From NCBI RefSeq assembly GCF_034932365.1, contig NZ_JAYGHR010000063.1:124001-188000 (forward strand): a stretch of 64,000 bases of DNA, in the 5' to 3' direction. The DNA comes from Capilliphycus robustus (GTDB taxonomy: Bacteria; Cyanobacteriota; Cyanobacteriia; Cyanobacteriales; Microcoleaceae). Both the position numbers and the translations under genes were made by a program. Below the pieces are notes generated by a model. The model ran no database searches. It saw nothing but the letters and a program-made list of their open reading frames with translations, and was not told the origin of the DNA. Positions 55,855-64,000 of the stretch are shown piece by piece (the stretch's first letter is position 1; the number at the start of each line of letters is the position of its first letter).

Positions 55855-56514
55855 TTAGGCTTTATGAACGAGGGCATTATTTCGCAATTTATCATATTCA
55901 TATTTGCGACGATACAGGAGTTCGAGTTGACCTCCGTATTCTTGAATCAGGGCAACTTGCCGTTTATAAAAGGCGCGAAAGGTATTGGCAAATAAAAGGG
56001 TAAAGATTGCTACAATCAATCCCAATACGGTAGAAGCTAAAGCCTCGGTAATTCCTCCTGTTACCCCTGTACTGCTACTTCCTTGAACATCACCAATTCG
56101 CAGAGAAGAAAATGCAGTCATTAATCCTAAAACGGTTCCCAATAATCCCAGTAACGGGGAAACAGCAATAATGGTGTCAAACACACTATTAAAGCGGCGT
56201 AAAACCGGAAGTTCGGCTTGGGCGGCACTCTCGATCGCGATGCGAAATTCTTCGGGGTTCGGTTCTTCAAGTTCGAGGGCTTCGAGAAAAATTCTCGCAA
56301 TGGGAAGATCGACATTCAGTTGCAGAAGGTCTATAGCCTGTTGGGGATAGGACTTATAGAGTTTGAGGGCTTCTCGCACGACTTGACTTTGACGCCGCCA
56401 GATGCGGAACCAAAAAAAACCCCGCTCGATCACAAAGGCGATCGCTAATATAGAGAATACAAGCAACGGCCACGCCACGATGCCTGCATCCTGCACTAAA
56501 CTACTGACTTGCAT
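55855..56514 (-). CDS. exbB: ExbB-type proton channel subunit (MotA/TolQ/ExbB family)
   Basis: 219 residues. Three membrane helices: near residues 12-32, and the paired helices around SVFDTIIAVSPLLGLLGTVLGLM and TEALASTVLGLIVAIFTLLF, the hallmark of the family. It forms the pentameric channel around ExbD. It is the first gene of the minus-strand operon ExbB-ExbD-TonB-MORN. A near-perfect dyad lies about 75 bases upstream. Confidence 0.95.
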   Translation of the reverse strand: MQVSSLVQDAGIVAWPLLVFSILAIAFVIERGFFWFRIWRRQSQVVREALKLYKSYPQQAIDLLQLNVDLPIARIFLEALELEEPNPEEFRIAIESAAQAELPVLRRFNSVFDTIIAVSPLLGLLGTVLGLMTAFSSLRIGDVQGSSSTGVTGGITEALASTVLGLIVAIFTLLFANTFRAFYKRQVALIQEYGGQLELLYRRKYEYDKLRNNALVHKA

Positions 56515-56588
56515 GGAACTCGCTTTCTGAGGTAGACAATGAAACTCCTAACGGATGCTTTACGTTATACCACTATCTCTGCTAAATG

Positions 56589-56611
56589 AAAAGTCTTATC
56601 AATAAGATTTT
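56589..56611. promoter_or_regulatory. Operator-like dyad upstream of exbB
   Basis: aaaagtcttat and ataagatttt are inverted repeats with a two-base spacer and a single mismatch. The spacing and TTAT/ATAA core are like sites for dimeric repressors of the Fur type, although it is not a close match to the Fur consensus. Confidence 0.45.
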
Positions 56612-56998
56612 AAGATTGACTAGCAGTTGACAAGAGGATAAAGAATCGGTACACTCTACCTTTGCCGAGTCTGACCAAGAAAAAAAGATACTCTCAGACT
56701 GGCTACAAGTGCATCAAGTCAAGGCTATCACTGAGTTTTGGAGGTTGGAACTGTGAGCCTACGGGTGAACGGTCGGATCAGTTCCGCCTGTTGAACCGGA
56801 GTCAAAAGTCGCTGATTTAGATGAGAGTAAAAATTGTTAAATTTTGAGAAAACTTGAGAATGACTGAAAATAGTCTGGAGAAAGTCCCAATATTTGATAC
56901 ACTCAATGAAATTAAAAAGATTTAATCTTATCTGTTTGTAAGGGTAGAGCATCTGTAATGCCAACTGTTGCAACTGACTGAAGTGGCATTCCTCAATC

Positions 56999-57029
56999 TT
57001 GATAGCCTTTCAATCCAGTCCGCTATAAT
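56999..57029 (+). promoter_or_regulatory. Candidate sigma-70-type promoter for the small RTX gene
   Basis: TTGATA (56999-57004) and TATAAT (57024-57029) are separated by 19 bases, slightly long. The predicted start point lies about 30 bases before the ATG at 57066, with GAGAAAG as ribosome site. Confidence 0.55.
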
Positions 57030-57065
57030 CTAAGCTGTTTTATTAATTGAGAAAGATTCTTAAAC

Positions 57066-57836
57066 ATGACCAGTAACTTTGATCCCTCCAGTAACGTTTT
57101 CCAACTGACTCCAGGCCCCGATGTCTTCACTGTACTCACAGGACAGCTTGCCAACTTCCCAGGAGGTTTAGCGGCTTTAGCTGGGAATGACAGTGTAACG
57201 GGTTCAGCGAGTAACGACTTGATCAATGGAAATCAAGATCGAGACACCCTATCCGGGGGAGGGGGGAACGACACCTTGTTTGGCGGTATCGGAGAAGATG
57301 AACTGTTTGGACAGCTTGGCAATGACACCTTGTATGGAAACAAAGGGTTAGATAACCTCGATGGCGGAGACGGAAATGATTTGTTATTCGGAGGTTTAGA
57401 TCGAGATGCTTTAGTGGGTGGCTTAGGAAATGATACCCTCTCCGGTGATAAAGGAGAAGATTATCTCATCGGAAATCAAGGTGCGGATGTCTTTGTTTTG
57501 AGTTCGGAAGGGCCGGGAGTATCCAATCAATTTGGTGATTTTATCCTAGACTTTGATAACACTGATTCGATTGGATTAGCCCCAGGATTAACCGCAGGTA
57601 ATCTAAGATTTAGTGAGGAAAGTATTAATATTGAAGACACCTTAGAGTTGTTGCCTTTTGATTTAGGTTTAGCAGATTTAGCAGAACAAGGTGTTTTTAA
57701 TCTCAGTTCTCTATTTAATGCTGCGGGTAGTGTTAGATATACAGAAATTTCGACAAACAGTGGCGAGGTCTTAGCGGCAGTCGTCAATCAAACTCCTGAA
57801 TCTTTATCCAGTCGCATCATTTCTGTACAGTTGTAA
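57066..57836 (+). CDS. RTX calcium-binding repeat protein
   Basis: 256 residues. After about 30 N-terminal residues it has eight or nine glycine-aspartate nonapeptides (GGxGNDTLxG type; for example GGGGNDTLFGG and GGDGNDLLFGG) and a C-terminal cap with FILDFDNTDSIGLAPGL. Such proteins fold on calcium outside the cell and are usually exported by type I secretion using C-terminal signals. No toxin or enzyme domain is attached. It lies just upstream of the TonB-dependent receptor, but a hairpin between them suggests separate transcripts. Confidence 0.88.
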   Translation: MTSNFDPSSNVFQLTPGPDVFTVLTGQLANFPGGLAALAGNDSVTGSASNDLINGNQDRDTLSGGGGNDTLFGGIGEDELFGQLGNDTLYGNKGLDNLDGGDGNDLLFGGLDRDALVGGLGNDTLSGDKGEDYLIGNQGADVFVLSSEGPGVSNQFGDFILDFDNTDSIGLAPGLTAGNLRFSEESINIEDTLELLPFDLGLADLAEQGVFNLSSLFNAAGSVRYTEISTNSGEVLAAVVNQTPESLSSRIISVQL

Positions 57837-57852
57837 ACATTAAATCTTTTCG

Positions 57853-57901
57853 TTGAGAGAGATAGAAGTTGAAGTTTATATAAACCTCTATTTTCTCTCA
57901 A
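57853..57901 (+). terminator. Hairpin after the small RTX gene
   Basis: TTGAGAGA (57853-57860) pairs perfectly with TCTCTCAA (57894-57901), and TAGA/TCTA extends the stem inside. It begins 16 bases past the stop codon. The following sequence is AC-rich and then TTTTC, so termination is likely but not certain. Confidence 0.5.
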
Positions 57902-57965
57902 AACCTTTTCTTTAGCTCGATTGTTCGCCTTAGTTTTGTGGACTTAGCCGCCTCAATTTTTTCTA

Positions 57966-60692
57966 ATGAAATTAGATGAAAATTACCTGTCATTTTTCTT
58001 AGCCACCTTGCTCAGTATGGGGGTGACGCCAGTTGCTTTTGCTGAGTCCACTTGTTTAGCAGAAGAACGCGAACGTCAAGCCGAGGAATTAACTTCTGAA
58101 GATGAAATACCAAATAACTGTCAATCACCCTCCGAACAACTCACTGCAACTCAGGCATTAACAATCAGTTTATATGAACCCGAAGTTTCAGAGGTTTCAA
58201 GTATTCAAGAAATAGAAGAACCTTTCACAGAAGCTAAATATCTTTCTCCAGAATTCTCACCTCCTCCCCCTCAAACCTTTCAAGTCACCCAAGCCGAATC
58301 AGCCGTTGTACAAATTACTGGAGTGAGTTTAAATCCGACACCTGGAGGCGTAGATATTGTCTTAGAAACAGCGAGTCAAACCACACTGCAAACCTCAACT
58401 TCTATAGACGGAAATACATTAACCACTGAAGTTTCTAATGCGGTATTAGCTTTACCGAGTGGGGGAAGTTTTCAAGCCGAAAATCCAGCCACCGGAATTA
58501 TTTCTGTTCGAGTCCAACAAATCAGTGAAAATCTGGTTCAAGTGATTATTGTTGGAGAAGATGCGATTCCGACTGTAACGGTTAATCCTCGTGATACAGG
58601 TTTAGTTTTAAGTGTTACTCCCGAAGAAATTATTCAAATCACAGTAACCGCCACCCGAACCGAAGAAAATCCTGATGATATTTCTCGCTCGATTACCATT
58701 ATTGAACGAGAACAAATTGAACAACAGAGCAATATGTCAATTAACTTAAGAGAAATTCTCGCTCGAGAAGTTCCAGGATTTTCGCCCCCAGATTTACAAC
58801 GAAACCAAAATGGAACATTGCGAGGGCGTCCGCCTTCTTATTTAATTGATGGTGTACCGATTGATTCTAACGGAATTCGAGGTTCATTTTTAAATATTTC
58901 TCCCGATGCGATTGAACGAATTGAAGTAATACGCGGCCCAAACGCCGTTTATGGTTCAGAAGCAACAGGCGGAACCATTAACTTTGTGACTCGAAGACCC
59001 TCGGAAGTACCTGTTACAAATATTAGAGTCGGCGCTGATTTTTCCGGGGCAGATAATTCGTTTTTTGAGGGAGATAGTGATGGGAATGTGCTGGAATATT
59101 CTCTGTCGGGTGCGATTTCTCCTAAAGTTGGTTTTCGGGTAAATTTTTCCCGAGAGCGAACCGAAACCTATTATGATGGTGAAGGAGATCCGATTTTTAA
59201 TTTTCGCCCCCTAGATAAGAGTGAAGCCTTTAATGCTTTAGCGAGTTTAGGGATTTATTTTACTGAAAAACAACGACTAAATTTCACGTTTAACTATTAC
59301 TATAATGAGCGAGCTGAGAATAATTTAATTCTCGATCAAAGCGTTAATGAACTTCCGGCAGGAACCAGTAAAGCTAGAGCGATAGAAGTCGGAAATCAAG
59401 ACTTTATTGATACCAATCCAGCGTTTAATCGTAATACGTTGGCGAATCTAGTTTATAGCCATGACGATTTATTTTTTAATAGTCAAGTTCAGCTTCAAGC
59501 TTACTATACCTCAAAACCAGAATCCCAAGGAGTTCAAGATGGTCGAGTCTTGCTGCAAGAGGTTTATGTCAGTCAAATTGATGTCGAAAACTGGGGCGGA
59601 CGTTTACAAGTTAATACGCCTTTATTTACCGGAGCGAGTTTATTTTGGGGAGCAGATTATAAACATGATCGACCGAGTAATACCTATGATATTATCGATG
59701 CGGAAGAATTTGATGAAAGTGGCGGACGAACGATTCGCAAAATTGATGAACGAACATTTATTCCTGAATACACGGTTGGAGAGTTAGGAATCTTTGGTCA
59801 ATTCAAATGGGAACTGGGTCAAGATTGGGTGATTAATGCGGGTGCGCGTTATTCAAGTTTTGATGTTAGTATTCCTCAGTATACGAGTTTTGAAGGAATT
59901 GATGTTGAAGGAGGTGATTTAAACTTTAGTAATGTGGTCTTTAACTTGGGTACAGTTTATAAAATCACAGATCAATTTAATATTTTTGTCAACTTTTCTC
60001 AGGGATTTTCCTTACAACGATTTAGCGAGTTACTGACTTTTCCCCAAGAAGGATTTTCAATTTCAGAAGATGTTGATGATCTTCAGCCTCAAAAAGTAAG
60101 TAATTATGAACTCGGAGTTCGAGGAACTTGGTCAAGTTTTGAATTTACAGTTTCAGGTTTTTATAATGATTCAAAATTTGGGGTCGTTTCTATTGATCGG
60201 GGGGATGGTTTATTCTTACCTGTCCGCGCACCTAGACGGATTTATGGCGTAGAAGCAACGGTTGATTGGCAACCTTTTAATAAGTTAAGTTTAGGAGGTA
60301 CAGTCAGTTGGCAAGAAGGAGATGTTGACGTAGAAGATGATGGAAATTATCTCGCAATTACCAGTACAGAAATTTCACCTTTAAAAGTGACTGCCTATGT
60401 TGAAAGTGAATTTATAAAAGGTTGGTTTAATCGTTTACAATTAATCGTGGTTGGCGATCGCGAAAGAGCCTTTGATGATGACATTGATTCCTCCCCAGTA
60501 GAGACTTACACTGTTGTTGATTTAATTAGTAGTATTCAAATCGGGCCGGGAACGTTCAATATTGGAATTGAAAATATATTTGACAACTTTTATTTCCCCG
60601 TAGAGTCTCAAGTTTTAGGAGGAACCAGTAATGATAACCGTCGTCCGGGTCGAGGTCGAACCCTTAGTTTTAATTACCGAGTTAGCTTTTAG
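57966..60692 (+). CDS. TonB-dependent outer-membrane receptor with N-terminal AMIN domain
   Basis: 908 residues. Signal peptide (cleavage after about residue 22, near VAFA); an AMIN domain at about 115-220 (VQITGVSLNPTPGGVDIVLE), found in most cyanobacterial TonB-dependent receptors and in cell-wall-binding proteins; a plug domain from about 225 (ITVTATRTEENPDDISRSI, LIDGVPIDSN, VIRGPNAVYGSEATGG); then a 22-stranded barrel ending LSFNYRVSF with a terminal Phe. It imports a ligand such as a ferric siderophore or cobalamin with TonB energy. The first ABC transporter gene starts immediately after the stop (TAGATG), so they form an operon. The ligand cannot be read from sequence. Confidence 0.95.
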   Translation: MKLDENYLSFFLATLLSMGVTPVAFAESTCLAEERERQAEELTSEDEIPNNCQSPSEQLTATQALTISLYEPEVSEVSSIQEIEEPFTEAKYLSPEFSPPPPQTFQVTQAESAVVQITGVSLNPTPGGVDIVLETASQTTLQTSTSIDGNTLTTEVSNAVLALPSGGSFQAENPATGIISVRVQQISENLVQVIIVGEDAIPTVTVNPRDTGLVLSVTPEEIIQITVTATRTEENPDDISRSITIIEREQIEQQSNMSINLREILAREVPGFSPPDLQRNQNGTLRGRPPSYLIDGVPIDSNGIRGSFLNISPDAIERIEVIRGPNAVYGSEATGGTINFVTRRPSEVPVTNIRVGADFSGADNSFFEGDSDGNVLEYSLSGAISPKVGFRVNFSRERTETYYDGEGDPIFNFRPLDKSEAFNALASLGIYFTEKQRLNFTFNYYYNERAENNLILDQSVNELPAGTSKARAIEVGNQDFIDTNPAFNRNTLANLVYSHDDLFFNSQVQLQAYYTSKPESQGVQDGRVLLQEVYVSQIDVENWGGRLQVNTPLFTGASLFWGADYKHDRPSNTYDIIDAEEFDESGGRTIRKIDERTFIPEYTVGELGIFGQFKWELGQDWVINAGARYSSFDVSIPQYTSFEGIDVEGGDLNFSNVVFNLGTVYKITDQFNIFVNFSQGFSLQRFSELLTFPQEGFSISEDVDDLQPQKVSNYELGVRGTWSSFEFTVSGFYNDSKFGVVSIDRGDGLFLPVRAPRRIYGVEATVDWQPFNKLSLGGTVSWQEGDVDVEDDGNYLAITSTEISPLKVTAYVESEFIKGWFNRLQLIVVGDRERAFDDDIDSSPVETYTVVDLISSIQIGPGTFNIGIENIFDNFYFPVESQVLGGTSNDNRRPGRGRTLSFNYRVSF

Positions 60693-62402
60693 ATGAATCA
60701 GCAAATATCGCCCAAATTCTGGCAGCAATTCTGGATCATTGCCAAACTTTATTGGTCTTCTAGAAATCAGAAAAAAGCCAAAATATTACTTTTACTCCTG
60801 ATTGCTTTATCCTTTATTAGCAGTGGATTTCTCGTCCTAGAAACATTACAAAGAGGAGAAATATTATCAGGTCTAGCGGCTCAAAATTATCAGCGATTTT
60901 GGCAAGCTACGTTACTCTTTTTTTGCTTGATTTTAATCGGTGTTCCTAGCCTCGGATTTAATAACTACATTCAAGGGAATTTAAGCTTACATTGGCGACG
61001 CTGGATGACTCGCAACTTTCTCGAACGATACTTAGATCATCAAGCCTTTTATCACCTCAACACCCATTCAGAAATTGATAACCCAGACCAACGAATTTCA
61101 GAAGATATTCGCGCTTTTACTCAACAATCTCTCTATTTTTTTGTTTTATTTTTAAACGCAGTTATACAGCTCATTTTCTTTATCGGGTTGCTGTGGTCAA
61201 TCTCTCACTTTTTAACGCTATTTTTAGTATTTTATGCTTTAGTTGCAACTTTCATCGCTACCTTGATTTTTACTCGAACTTTAGCTAAAATAAATTATAT
61301 TCAACTCCAAAAAGAAGCCGAACTTCGCTCCGGTTTAGTTCATGTTCAAGATGACGCGGAAGCGATCGCACTCTATCGGGGTCAATCCCAAGAATCCCAA
61401 GAACTTCATCATCGATTCTTACAAGTTTATCAAAACTTTAGCCGACTTATTCAATGGGAATTTAATCTCAGCTTATTTCAAAATAGCCTCCAATACATCA
61501 CGTTTATTTTACCTGTTATTATTCTTTCACCGAGTATTCTATCAGGACAATTAGAAATAGGCGTTATCGCCCAATCTGAATCTGCATTTGGTCGCATTTG
61601 GTTCGCACTCAGTCTGATTCTGAATGAATTAGAAAACTTAAGTGCTTTAGCCGCATCAACAACCCGTTTATTTATTCTACATCAAGCTTTCCAAACTTCC
61701 AGTCAACCGTCCAAAAACTCCGTTATACAAATTCAAGAGAGTCAAAACTTGATCCTTGAAAATCTTACCTTAAAAACGCCAGACTATCAAAATACATTAA
61801 TTAAAAACCTATCTCTGATTATTCAATCAAACGAATCTTTACTGATTACCGGAGCGAGTGGTGTTGGAAAAAGTTCTTTACTGCGTGCGATCGCAGGTTT
61901 ATGGACATCTGGAGAAGGAAAAATAACTCGACCCCAGCGAGAACAAATGCTTTTTCTTCCTCAACGTCCTTATATGATTTTAGGATCTTTACGTCAGCAA
62001 CTCCTCTATCCTCATCCAGAAAATCAGTTGAATGATCAACAATTACTCGATGTTCTCAAACAGGTTAATTTACCCGATATTTCTACTCAATACGGTGGGT
62101 TAGACATCATCAGAAAATGGTCACAAGTGCTTTCTATTGGAGAACAACAACGTCTAGCTTTTGCCAGATTACTACTACATCAACCCGAATACGCCATTTT
62201 AGATGAAGCAACCAGTGCATTAGATATAGACAATGAAGAATTACTCTATCAACATCTTCAAAAAACAGGAATTCATTTGATTAGTGTAGGTCATCGTTCC
62301 ACCCTCTTCAAATATCATCAACGAGTGTTAGAACTATCAGGGGATTTGAATTGGCGTTTACTGAATTCTCACGAATATCAATTTTATGATCAAAAAAATT
62401 AA
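60693..62402 (+). CDS. YddA/SbmA-type ABC transporter (fused membrane and ATPase domains), first copy
   Basis: 569 residues. The membrane domain (about 1-330, six helices) has the family motif around HWRRWMTRNFLERYL and IDNPDQRISEDIRAF. The ATPase domain has Walker A TGASGVGKSS, Q-loop QRPYMI, a variant signature LSIGEQQR and Walker B YAILDEATSALD. Relatives include SbmA/BacA peptide importers (membrane part only) and mycobacterial Rv1819c, an importer of cobalamin and other hydrophilic molecules. Directly after the receptor gene, it probably carries the same ligand across the inner membrane; the direction (import or export) cannot be proved. It overlaps the second copy by 17 bases. Confidence 0.93.
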   Translation: MNQQISPKFWQQFWIIAKLYWSSRNQKKAKILLLLLIALSFISSGFLVLETLQRGEILSGLAAQNYQRFWQATLLFFCLILIGVPSLGFNNYIQGNLSLHWRRWMTRNFLERYLDHQAFYHLNTHSEIDNPDQRISEDIRAFTQQSLYFFVLFLNAVIQLIFFIGLLWSISHFLTLFLVFYALVATFIATLIFTRTLAKINYIQLQKEAELRSGLVHVQDDAEAIALYRGQSQESQELHHRFLQVYQNFSRLIQWEFNLSLFQNSLQYITFILPVIILSPSILSGQLEIGVIAQSESAFGRIWFALSLILNELENLSALAASTTRLFILHQAFQTSSQPSKNSVIQIQESQNLILENLTLKTPDYQNTLIKNLSLIIQSNESLLITGASGVGKSSLLRAIAGLWTSGEGKITRPQREQMLFLPQRPYMILGSLRQQLLYPHPENQLNDQQLLDVLKQVNLPDISTQYGGLDIIRKWSQVLSIGEQQRLAFARLLLHQPEYAILDEATSALDIDNEELLYQHLQKTGIHLISVGHRSTLFKYHQRVLELSGDLNWRLLNSHEYQFYDQKN

Positions 62403-64000
62403 TCTAAAACTCTGGGAAAAATGGTTATCCGTTGCTCATCTTTATTGGTCTTCTTATGAACAATGGGGTGCGATCTCTCTTTTAGTTGTAATTATTATTT
62501 TATCACTGCTGGTTTCGGGTTTATTAGTTGCAGTGGCTATTTTTTTAGGAGAAATAACATCAGCACTGGTTGCTCAAAACTCCCAACGTTTTCAGCAAGC
62601 ATTACTCTTGTTTATCGGCGTGATTATCATCGGCACTTTCGCCTCTTCATTCAAACTGTATTGTCAAGCCAAATTAAGCCTATACTGGCGACGATGGCTA
62701 ACGCATTACTTGATCAATTGCTATCTGGATAACTCTACCTTTTACTTCCTGAGTGAATCTTCGGAGATTGATAATCCTGATCAAAGAATTGCTGAAGATA
62801 TTAAAACCTTTACTCAACAGTCGGTTATTTTATTCTCCAGTCTACTCGACTCTATTTTACAACTGATCGCTTTCACAGGTACACTCTGGTCAATTTCTCC
62901 TTTTTTAATGACTTTTCTCGTGAGTTATTCTCTCATCGGGACTGTATTTGCAACCGTGTTTTTTGGTCGAATCTTAGTCGGGATAAACTATAAACAACTT
63001 CAAAAAGAAGCGGACTTCCGTTATGGATTAATTCAAATTAGAGAACAAGCAGAATCTATCGCTTTTTATCAAGGTCAAAGCCAAGAATTCAAGATAGCTT
63101 GGAATAAATTTCAACAAGTTTTTATCAACTTCAAATATTTAATTATATGGCAACTGTATCTCAATCTTTTTCAAAATACTTACCAATACATCACATTTAT
63201 CATTCCGGGATTAATTCTCGCGCCTCAGATTTTTTCTGGAGAACTAGAAGTCGGAATTGTTACCCAAGCTGGAACCGCATTTAAAACCATTTTAATTGCT
63301 CTGACCTTAATGATTGCTCAACTCGATAAACTTAGCCTTTTAGCAGCTACAGCGAATCGCTTAGAAAGATTAAAACAATTGATGAGCAACTTTCCGACTC
63401 TCAAATCCGATCAAACAACGATTGAAATCATTGAAAGTTCTCAACTCGCTTTTCAAAACCTTTGTTTACAAACGCCTGATCAGAAAAGAACAATCATCAA
63501 CCATCTATCTTTTTCGATTTCTCCTCAAGAAAATCTGCTGATTATCGGAGCCAGTGGTGTCGGAAAAAGTTCGCTTTTACGAGCAATTGCAGGGTTAGGT
63601 CAATCGGGTTCAGGAGTCATTTTTCGACCCAAACCTGAAGAGATTTTATTCTTACCTCAACGTCCTTATGTGTTTCAAGGGTCTTTGCGTCGTCAATTAC
63701 TTTATCCTCAAACCGAACCCAACATTTCTGATGAAAGACTTTATCACATTTTACAACAAGTTAATCTGAACAAATTAGCAGTCAAACGTTCAGATTTAGA
63801 TAGAATCGAAGATTGGAGTCGAATTTTATCCACCGGAGAACAGCAGCGTTTAGCCTTTGCGCGTCTGTTTCTCTATCAACCTCGTTATGCAATATTAGAT
63901 GAATCTACCAGTGCTTTAGATTCCGAAAACGAAGAATTCCTTTATCAACAACTGACCGATTTAAAAATCACCTATATTAGTGTTAGTCATCGTCTCACAA
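62386..64000 (+). CDS. YddA/SbmA-type ABC transporter, second copy (partial at right edge)
   Basis: 538 codons to the edge, starting at an ATG inside the end of the first copy. It is clearly a paralogue: YWRRWLTHYLINCYL and IDNPDQRIAEDIKTF in the membrane part; Walker A IGASGVGKSS; signature LSTGEQQR; Walker B YAILDESTSALD; then SVSHRLT at the edge, so only a few C-terminal residues are missing. The tandem pair probably forms a heterodimer, since each has one membrane and one nucleotide-binding domain. It begins MIKKINLKLWEKW. Confidence 0.93.
   Translation, partial: MIKKINLKLWEKWLSVAHLYWSSYEQWGAISLLVVIIILSLLVSGLLVAVAIFLGEITSALVAQNSQRFQQALLLFIGVIIIGTFASSFKLYCQAKLSLYWRRWLTHYLINCYLDNSTFYFLSESSEIDNPDQRIAEDIKTFTQQSVILFSSLLDSILQLIAFTGTLWSISPFLMTFLVSYSLIGTVFATVFFGRILVGINYKQLQKEADFRYGLIQIREQAESIAFYQGQSQEFKIAWNKFQQVFINFKYLIIWQLYLNLFQNTYQYITFIIPGLILAPQIFSGELEVGIVTQAGTAFKTILIALTLMIAQLDKLSLLAATANRLERLKQLMSNFPTLKSDQTTIEIIESSQLAFQNLCLQTPDQKRTIINHLSFSISPQENLLIIGASGVGKSSLLRAIAGLGQSGSGVIFRPKPEEILFLPQRPYVFQGSLRRQLLYPQTEPNISDERLYHILQQVNLNKLAVKRSDLDRIEDWSRILSTGEQQRLAFARLFLYQPRYAILDESTSALDSENEEFLYQQLTDLKITYISVSHRLT

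Larger units (their letters stand above)
56515..57065. other. Divergent intergenic region between the ExbB operon and the RTX gene
   Basis: About 550 bp without a convincing gene. It holds the dyad at 56589-56611 and the promoter at 56999-57029. A 41-codon open stretch without a start (plus strand, 56631-56753) ends in WLQVHQVKAITEFWRLEL and could be a gene remnant. The minus-strand frame at 56728-56973 has no ribosome site and unlikely composition. Confidence 0.5.

Noticed and set aside
56728..56973. 81-codon minus-strand frame between ExbB and the RTX gene
   Set aside because: No ribosome site, no motif, and located in a divergent promoter region.
57837..57965. Fur box upstream of the TonB-dependent receptor
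   Set aside because: No match to the consensus was found; only a terminator-like hairpin is present.

Overview
The window looks like a filamentous, non-heterocystous-type cyanobacterium (the Planktothrix, Lyngbya, Limnoraphis or Oscillatoria group is my inference). Supporting signs are HIP1 octamers (GCGATCGC) across the window, moderate-to-low GC, cyanobacterial palindromic repeats between genes, PEP-CTERM proteins, and an AMIN-domain TonB-dependent receptor. No rRNA, tRNA, CRISPR array or transposase was seen. A run of 100 N interrupts a repeat protein at 22219-22318.

Region 1 (1-18079, minus strand) is a polyketide assembly line. A fused fatty-acyl-AMP ligase / acyl-CoA dehydrogenase / acyl carrier protein loads and probably desaturates a fatty-acid starter. 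Two paralogous, fully reducing, C-methylating PKS modules follow, with overlapping stop and start codons. The second module leaves the window on the left, so the end of the pathway is not visible. The first module carries an in-frame copy of an intergenic palindromic repeat.

Region 2 (18080-42522) is mixed accessory sequence. It holds a small secreted protein, a long RTX/repeat protein with the gap, an MFS exporter, a sucrase/ferredoxin-like protein and an FTR1-like membrane protein with a possible Fur box. It also holds a type II thioesterase, a MacA/MacB-like pair without a visible ATPase, a PEP-CTERM beta-lactamase-fold hydrolase and a fatty acid hydroxylase-type protein. The rest is a short and a giant (2121 aa) Calx-beta-like protein, a decayed PEP-CTERM gene and two unrecognised genes.

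Region 3 (42637-52717, minus strand) is a compact NRPS operon ending in a good intrinsic terminator. In transcription order it encodes a TubC/C/A/PCP NRPS; a fusion of a CmlA-type diiron hydroxylase, an internal TubC docking domain and a thioester reductase; a methyltransferase; a McyE-type aminotransferase; two small unrecognised proteins; and an MbtH-like protein. The hydroxylase reading rests on the metal-ligand pattern: H306, H308, D310, H311, E378 and D404 match CmlA with an offset of one residue, except that CmlA has Glu at the second position. The logic resembles chloramphenicol biosynthesis (hydroxylation on the carrier protein, then reductive release), followed here by possible transamination and methylation. 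I consider this the most interesting system in the window.

Region 4 (53003-64000) is envelope energisation and uptake. ExbB, ExbD, TonB and a secreted MORN-repeat protein are on the minus strand. Divergent to them are a small RTX protein, a TonB-dependent receptor, and two overlapping YddA/SbmA-type ABC transporters, the second cut by the right edge. Together they suggest active import of a ligand such as a siderophore or cofactor. A link to the NRPS/PKS product is possible but unproven.
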